From contig JAUQXD010000584.1 in the NCBI GenBank assembly GCA_030834835.1, positions 1 to 10,073 of the forward strand: a stretch of 10,073 nucleotides of DNA, given 5' to 3'. Under the pieces are notes generated by a model. That model saw nothing but the letters and a program-made list of their open reading frames with translations, ran no database searches and had not been told where the DNA came from. A program made the position numbers and the translations under genes. Shown in pieces: positions 6,829-10,073 of this stretch (positions are counted from its first letter, which is position 1; each line of letters opens with the position of its first letter). The DNA comes from Thermoflexales bacterium. GTDB lineage: Bacteria > Chloroflexota > Anaerolineae > Fen-1058.

Positions 6829-7206
6829 ATGCAATTCATGGTGTACGATCCCAACTTCAAACCAGAAGAGGCTAAACCGCCCACGCCGGAAATGATGGCC
6901 GAGATGGGGAAGTTCATTCAAGAGGCGATGCAGGCTGGTGCGGTGGTTGCGACCGGGGCGCTGCAGCCGACGGGTACGCGCTTGAAGCTGTCGAACGGGA
7001 AATTCACCGTGACTGATGGCCCCTTCATCGAGCTAAAGGAACTGCTGGCCGGCTGGGCCGTCATTCAAGCCAGGTCACTGGACGAGGCTATCGAGTGGTG
7101 CAAGCGCTTCCGCAAGATCGTCGGGGATGGCGAATCGGAGATCGTTCAAGTGTTTGGACCGCAGGACTTTGAATCGACGGAACACGCCTCGGCCCACACG
7201 GCGTGA
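6829..7206 (+). CDS. DGPF-domain (YCII-related) protein
   Basis: A 125-residue protein of the YCII-related/DGPF family, dimeric alpha-beta ferredoxin-like proteins. The signature TDGPFIELKELLAGW is at 62-76, preceded by MAEMGKFIQEAMQAGAVVATGAL (23-45) and followed by the ARSLDEAIEWCKRF helix (81-94) and VQVFGPQDFE near the end; all are usual. The start is supported by AAGGAGA at 6816-6822, 6 bases before the ATG. DGPF genes are the standard companions and targets of ECF42 sigma factors. Here the order is sigma then DGPF with a 143-bp gap, whereas DGPF genes commonly lie upstream of the sigma gene. The gap carries an ECF42-like promoter, so this gene can be transcribed apart from the sigma gene. 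The molecular role of DGPF proteins is unresolved. A hairpin terminator follows 22 bases after the stop. Confidence 0.93.
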   Translation: MQFMVYDPNFKPEEAKPPTPEMMAEMGKFIQEAMQAGAVVATGALQPTGTRLKLSNGKFTVTDGPFIELKELLAGWAVIQARSLDEAIEWCKRFRKIVGDGESEIVQVFGPQDFESTEHASAHTA

Positions 7207-7228
7207 TCGAAATAAGCTGAGAAGTTGA

Positions 7229-7260
7229 GCCAGGCACTCTGATCGTGCAGAGTGCCTGGC
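7229..7260. terminator. Bidirectional hairpin between DGPF and DUF2877 genes
   Basis: GCCAGGCACTCTG (7229-7241) pairs perfectly with 7248-7260 around a 6-nt loop (ATCGTG). It lies 22 bases after the DGPF stop and 10 bases beyond the end of the minus-strand DUF2877 gene. Neither side has a good T run, so termination efficiency is uncertain, but stem and loop sizes equal those of the hairpin at 2648-2679. Confidence 0.7.
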
Positions 7261-7270
7261 CTGCGAAAAA

Positions 7271-8173
7271 TCAAGCAGCCGCCAACGCCATTCCGATGAG
7301 CGCATCAAGCCCCGATGAATTGCCCCAACCTATCACGCCCTCCACGCAGTCGTCGCGTGAAGGCGTCCCCGTGACCAACCCATCGATCACGTTAATCAGC
7401 CGTTCGTCGGCTTCGCCGTTGGCCGCGCACTCGATGAGGTTGGCGCTGATGGTCGTGGTGCGTTGATAGGCTGATTCAACAACGCGCTGATTGAAAGCCA
7501 TTAAGGCATCCTGAGCGGAGCGGCGGGCGTCCTTCGACTCCACTCCGTTTCGCTCAGGATGCGCCCGACGCGCAGTCGAAGGACGCCCGGGATTCAGCAT
7601 CAGCAACAACCCGATCGTGACATCGTCGCCCGACGGCGTGAGACCGCGACCCAGACCGAGCAGGCTTTCGATCACGATTGTGGCTTGATCGAAGTATTGT
7701 TGCTGGATCGACTCACGCAGTTGAGTTAGCCGCGCCAGCAGCGCGGCTTCACTGGCTGAAAGGGCCTGTTTTTCAGGCAGATCGAGCAGGTGTGGCAGCA
7801 GCAGGCCAAATCCTTCCGGCGCTTTGCGTGCCAGCACGCTCGACGCGAGTTGTCGCAGCGCTTCACGTTGATCGGCAATTGATCGCGCAATAGCGGGCGC
7901 AGTCGGCTGCCACACCTCCGCCGCCGAGAGATCGATCTCGATGGCCGGGAAGATCAATCGGGTTGGGGATAGCCGCACGCTATCCCCTAACGCGCAATCG
8001 AATGTCCTATCGACATTAATTGTCAATGGCCCGCGCCAGCGCTCGACCGAGACGAACAGGACGCGCTGATCGATCGATAGAAACAGGCCGCGCGATGTGA
8101 TCCCGATCACTTTTGCCTCGCCGCCACGTGACGTGACCTGCGCGGCGGCGAGGCCGATGCTGTGTGCGTTCAT
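7271..8173 (-). CDS. DUF2877 family protein (AllH/YlbF-like)
   Basis: A 300-residue protein of the DUF2877 family. The key motif LLGLGRGLTPSGDD sits at 171-184, followed by the VTIGLLLML helix, and the C-terminal GWGNSSGLDALIGMALA (282-298) matches the glycine/serine-rich end of the family. The best-known relative is E. coli YlbF/AllH, a component needed with AllF and AllG for oxamate carbamoyltransferase activity in allantoin breakdown. Those partners are not seen here, so the substrate is unknown. Residues about 194-222 (NPGRPSTARRAHPERNGVES and following) are Arg/Pro-rich and unlike the family; they are encoded by interleaved inverted repeats at 7506-7589, apparently an in-frame insertion. 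The ATG at 8171-8173 overlaps the stop of the Calx-beta gene (ATGA) and no Shine-Dalgarno is visible, pointing to coupled translation. A second, broken copy of the 3' end lies beside degV. Confidence 0.87.
   Translation of the reverse strand: MNAHSIGLAAAQVTSRGGEAKVIGITSRGLFLSIDQRVLFVSVERWRGPLTINVDRTFDCALGDSVRLSPTRLIFPAIEIDLSAAEVWQPTAPAIARSIADQREALRQLASSVLARKAPEGFGLLLPHLLDLPEKQALSASEAALLARLTQLRESIQQQYFDQATIVIESLLGLGRGLTPSGDDVTIGLLLMLNPGRPSTARRAHPERNGVESKDARRSAQDALMAFNQRVVESAYQRTTTISANLIECAANGEADERLINVIDGLVTGTPSRDDCVEGVIGWGNSSGLDALIGMALAAA
7293..7329. repeat. Direct repeat copy 2, right edge of sigma/DGPF cassette
   Basis: A 37-base sequence in the 3' end of the DUF2877 gene, coding about residues 282-294, identical and co-oriented with the copy made of 4081-4092 plus 5351-5375. 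Outside the 37 bases, the degV-proximal side still aligns in part (eight matching bases after a 2-base mismatch), while the other side does not align at all. Confidence 0.9.
7506..7589. repeat. Interleaved inverted-repeat element inside the DUF2877 gene
   Basis: Two inverted-repeat pairs interlock. Arm A GCATCCTGAGCG (7506-7517) pairs with 7551-7562, 12 bp. Arm B CGGGCGTCCTTCGACT (7524-7539) pairs with 7574-7589, 16 bp. Order is A, B, A', B', so both stems cannot form as simple hairpins together. The sequence has the look of a dispersed CTTCGAC / GCTCAGG type palindromic repeat (recollection of similar elements, not a database match). It lies in frame and adds about 28 Arg/Pro-rich residues between the LLLML helix and DALMAFNQRVVES. 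Confidence 0.8.
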
Positions 8174-10073
8174 TGTTTGATAATCAGCGGCAAGAACAGG
8201 CCAAAGTCGTTATCGCCGATGAGCAACGTCGCTTGCGCTGGAATGCCCAGTGTGGCGTTGGTCAGCGCGCTCAGTGTCAAGTTGAGCGTCTCTGATGATT
8301 CAAACTGCGCGTCATCGAGGATGGACACATTGAAAGTGGCTGTGGTCAACCCGGCCGTGATAGTGAGCGTGCCATTGAGCGATGTGTAGTCCGATCCGAC
8401 GGTGGCCGTGCCATCGCTAGTGGCGTAGTGAACGGTTACGGCGATGGGTGACGGTTGATTCAGCGTGACCGTAATCAACGCGGTGCTGTCGCTTTCACCG
8501 GTGCTGTAGGTGGCCGCGCTGAACTGAACCTGCGGTTGATCGTTGTCGATGATCGTGACGAGTGTGGACGCAGGCGCGCCCAGCGTGGCGCTGATGGGAT
8601 TGCTGAGTGTGAGGCTGAAGGTTTCGTTGTTTTCAATGATCGCGTCGTTCACGATCGCAATATTGAAGGTCGACTGTGTTATGCCGGGTATGAACGTCAC
8701 GGTGCCGCTGGCCGCGGTGTAATCACCGGGGGCAATTGCTGTGTCATTGCCGGTGGCATACGCAACTGTTACCGTGAACGGCGCGGCCTGATCGAGTGTG
8801 ACGGTGATGGGCACTATGCCCGCACCTTCGTTCACGCTGTAATTGGCTGAACTCAACGCGACCGCGGGTAAGTCGTTGTCGATGATCGTTACCGACGCCG
8901 ATGAGGGCGCGCCCAGCGTAGCACTGACCGGATTGCTGAGCGTGACGTTGAACATTTCGCTGCTTTCAACGCCTGTGTCATTCACGATCACGATATTGAA
9001 GGTCGCCTGTGTTGCGCCGGGCGCAAATGTCAGCGCGCCGGTCGCGCTGGTGTAATCACCCGGCGCGGTCGCCGTGCCGTTACTCGTGGCGTAGGCGACT
9101 GTGATGGTGAAGGGCGCGGCCTGATTGAGTGTGGCTGACACTGGTACAGTGCCTGTGCTTTCACTGACGCTATACGTGGCGGAACTTAGCGCCACTGTCG
9201 GTTGATCGTTGTCGTTGATCGTGACTGCCACTGACGACGGCGCACCGAGCGTGGCACTGACTGGATTGCTCAGTGTAACGCTGAAAGTCTCCACGTTTTC
9301 GATCAGCGCGTCATTGGCGATGGGGACGTTGAACACCGCTTGAGTTGCGCCCGGCGTAAACGTCAACGTGCCGCTGGCCGCGGTGTAGTCGGCGGGTGCA
9401 GTGGCTGTGCCATCGGCGGTAGCGTAAGTGACGGTGACGGTCGTCGCGGTGGTCGTGTTAAGTGTCGCCGTAATCGCCGCGCTGCCTGCGCCTTCATTCA
9501 CGCTGTAACTCGCGGCGCTCAGCTGCACGCTGGGTGTGCCGTTATAGGGTGTGCAAGCATAGGCTAACGGCCGAATGTCCAGTGACCACCCGTTGAGTGT
9601 GCCAGTGTCCGTTCCTGCCAGATCGGCCACATTCAAAGTCCAGACGCCGGCCAGTGCCTGTGCGTCGAAGGCGGACAATGCCTCTTCAGGCCGGTAGCTG
9701 CCCGTGAAGGGCGCGGCGCCGTTGGCGATAGCGGTTGCAGCCTCGTCGTCCAGCGTAGTGTTCACGAAATTGTCGCCGCTGCCGCCGCGTTGGTTGATCA
9801 GAGTGAGCGACGTACCCGCCGGCGAGTCCAGGCTGATGTTCAGGTCACTATCGTAGGTGTGCGTGATGCTGTTGAGGCGCACATCCACGTCCCCGATCGC
9901 GCCCACCGCGCCAATCGAGAGCGTGGAGTTCACGCCGGTTGAATTGTTATCCGGGATCGCTTTGGGCACATCGACTGAGGTGTACGTGGTCAATGCGCCG
10001 AGCATCGGCGTACCGATCGGCACGCTGATGGTGGTGGCCCACGTTTGCGTGAGATTGTGCGTCGCGGTGAAGA
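8170..10073 (-). CDS. P-domain and Calx-beta repeat extracellular protein, 5'-truncated
   Basis: The frame is still open at the right edge, so the N-terminus is missing; the GTG at 10023 is an internal valine. Counting from it, residues about 15-152 form a proprotein-convertase P-domain (IGDVDVRLNSITHTYDSDLN, LDSPAGTSLTLINQRGG, WTLNVADLAGTDTGTLNGWSL). Four Calx-beta modules follow at 166-273, 277-384, 388-495 and 499-606, an exact period of 111 residues. Each has the SYSVNEG strand, an ATADGTA-type turn, the DYTAASG loop, an E-x-x-E-T/M-x acidic turn and a closing DND, which together supply the usual calcium ligands. The protein ends FGLFLPLIIKQ, similar to the end of the DUF11 protein. Secretion and calcium-stabilised surface or adhesive function are inferred; an upstream protease domain, often linked to P-domains, may lie outside the window. 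The stop overlaps the DUF2877 start by ATGA. Confidence 0.93.
   Translation of the reverse strand, partial: FTATHNLTQTWATTISVPIGTPMLGALTTYTSVDVPKAIPDNNSTGVNSTLSIGAVGAIGDVDVRLNSITHTYDSDLNISLDSPAGTSLTLINQRGGSGDNFVNTTLDDEAATAIANGAAPFTGSYRPEEALSAFDAQALAGVWTLNVADLAGTDTGTLNGWSLDIRPLAYACTPYNGTPSVQLSAASYSVNEGAGSAAITATLNTTTATTVTVTYATADGTATAPADYTAASGTLTFTPGATQAVFNVPIANDALIENVETFSVTLSNPVSATLGAPSSVAVTINDNDQPTVALSSATYSVSESTGTVPVSATLNQAAPFTITVAYATSNGTATAPGDYTSATGALTFAPGATQATFNIVIVNDTGVESSEMFNVTLSNPVSATLGAPSSASVTIIDNDLPAVALSSANYSVNEGAGIVPITVTLDQAAPFTVTVAYATGNDTAIAPGDYTAASGTVTFIPGITQSTFNIAIVNDAIIENNETFSLTLSNPISATLGAPASTLVTIIDNDQPQVQFSAATYSTGESDSTALITVTLNQPSPIAVTVHYATSDGTATVGSDYTSLNGTLTITAGLTTATFNVSILDDAQFESSETLNLTLSALTNATLGIPAQATLLIGDNDFGLFLPLIIKQ
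8206..9528 (-). repeat. Four tandem Calx-beta coding repeats, 333-bp period
   Basis: Units start at 9528, 9195, 8862 and 8529 on the minus strand. The first three share long stretches such as the codons for TLSNPVSATLGAP; the last unit is more diverged (ESSETLNLTLSALTNATLG). There are no length differences between the first three units, which fits recent tandem duplication with the terminal unit being older. Confidence 0.85.

Noticed and set aside
8206..9528. Possible CRISPR-like periodic repeat
   Set aside because: The period is 333 bp, the repeats are whole protein domains in frame, and there are no short identical repeats with unique spacers.
8455..9567. Several plus-strand open frames opposite the Calx-beta array
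   Set aside because: They repeat with the 333-bp period of the array, as shadows do, and carry no independent motifs.

Overview
The window most resembles a member of the Chloroflexota, probably Anaerolineae-like. This is an inference. It rests on two large extracellular repeat proteins (DUF11 and Calx-beta) that end in the same short aromatic-LPLI-x-K tail, a pattern I associate with secreted proteins of that phylum, and on GC-rich, Gram-negative-like coding with a DegV / DUF3830 / DUF2877 gene set. No RNA genes, CRISPR arrays or phage genes were seen.

Layout. Positions 2-2563 (+) hold the 3' part of a giant DUF11 surface protein, ending at a strong bidirectional hairpin terminator (2648-2679). 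Next, on the minus strand, come a DUF3830 cyclophilin-like protein (2697-3110) and a DegV fatty-acid-binding protein (3115-3984). They form a tight pair with a good sigma-70 type promoter at 4044-4073. An apparently intact ISAs1-family insertion sequence (4093-5340, 16-bp inverted repeats, 10-bp target duplication) has landed in a short remnant of the 3' end of a DUF2877 gene. On the plus strand follow an ECF42-type sigma factor with a C-terminal TPR-like region (5432-6685) and its usual partner, a DGPF/YCII protein (6829-7206). Between them is a promoter that matches the ECF42 consensus. A second bidirectional hairpin (7229-7260) separates these from the full-length DUF2877 gene (7271-8173, minus). 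That gene overlaps by ATGA the end of a P-domain plus four-Calx-beta surface protein, which runs off the right edge (8170-10073, minus).

How it fits together. The most interesting structure is historical. A 37-bp identical direct repeat brackets the ECF42/DGPF cassette: one copy lies in the 3' end of the intact DUF2877 gene (7293-7329), the other in the remnant next to degV (4081-4092 plus 5351-5375, split by the IS). The remnant carries its own in-frame DUF2877 C-terminus and stop codon, 68 bp upstream of degV. The simplest reading is an ancestral minus-strand operon, Calx-beta protein - DUF2877 - degV - DUF3830. The regulatory cassette then entered the 3' end of the DUF2877 gene, which received a new tail, while the old tail stayed beside degV. 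The IS inserted into that leftover afterwards. The DUF2877 gene also carries an in-frame, low-complexity insertion made of interleaved inverted repeats.
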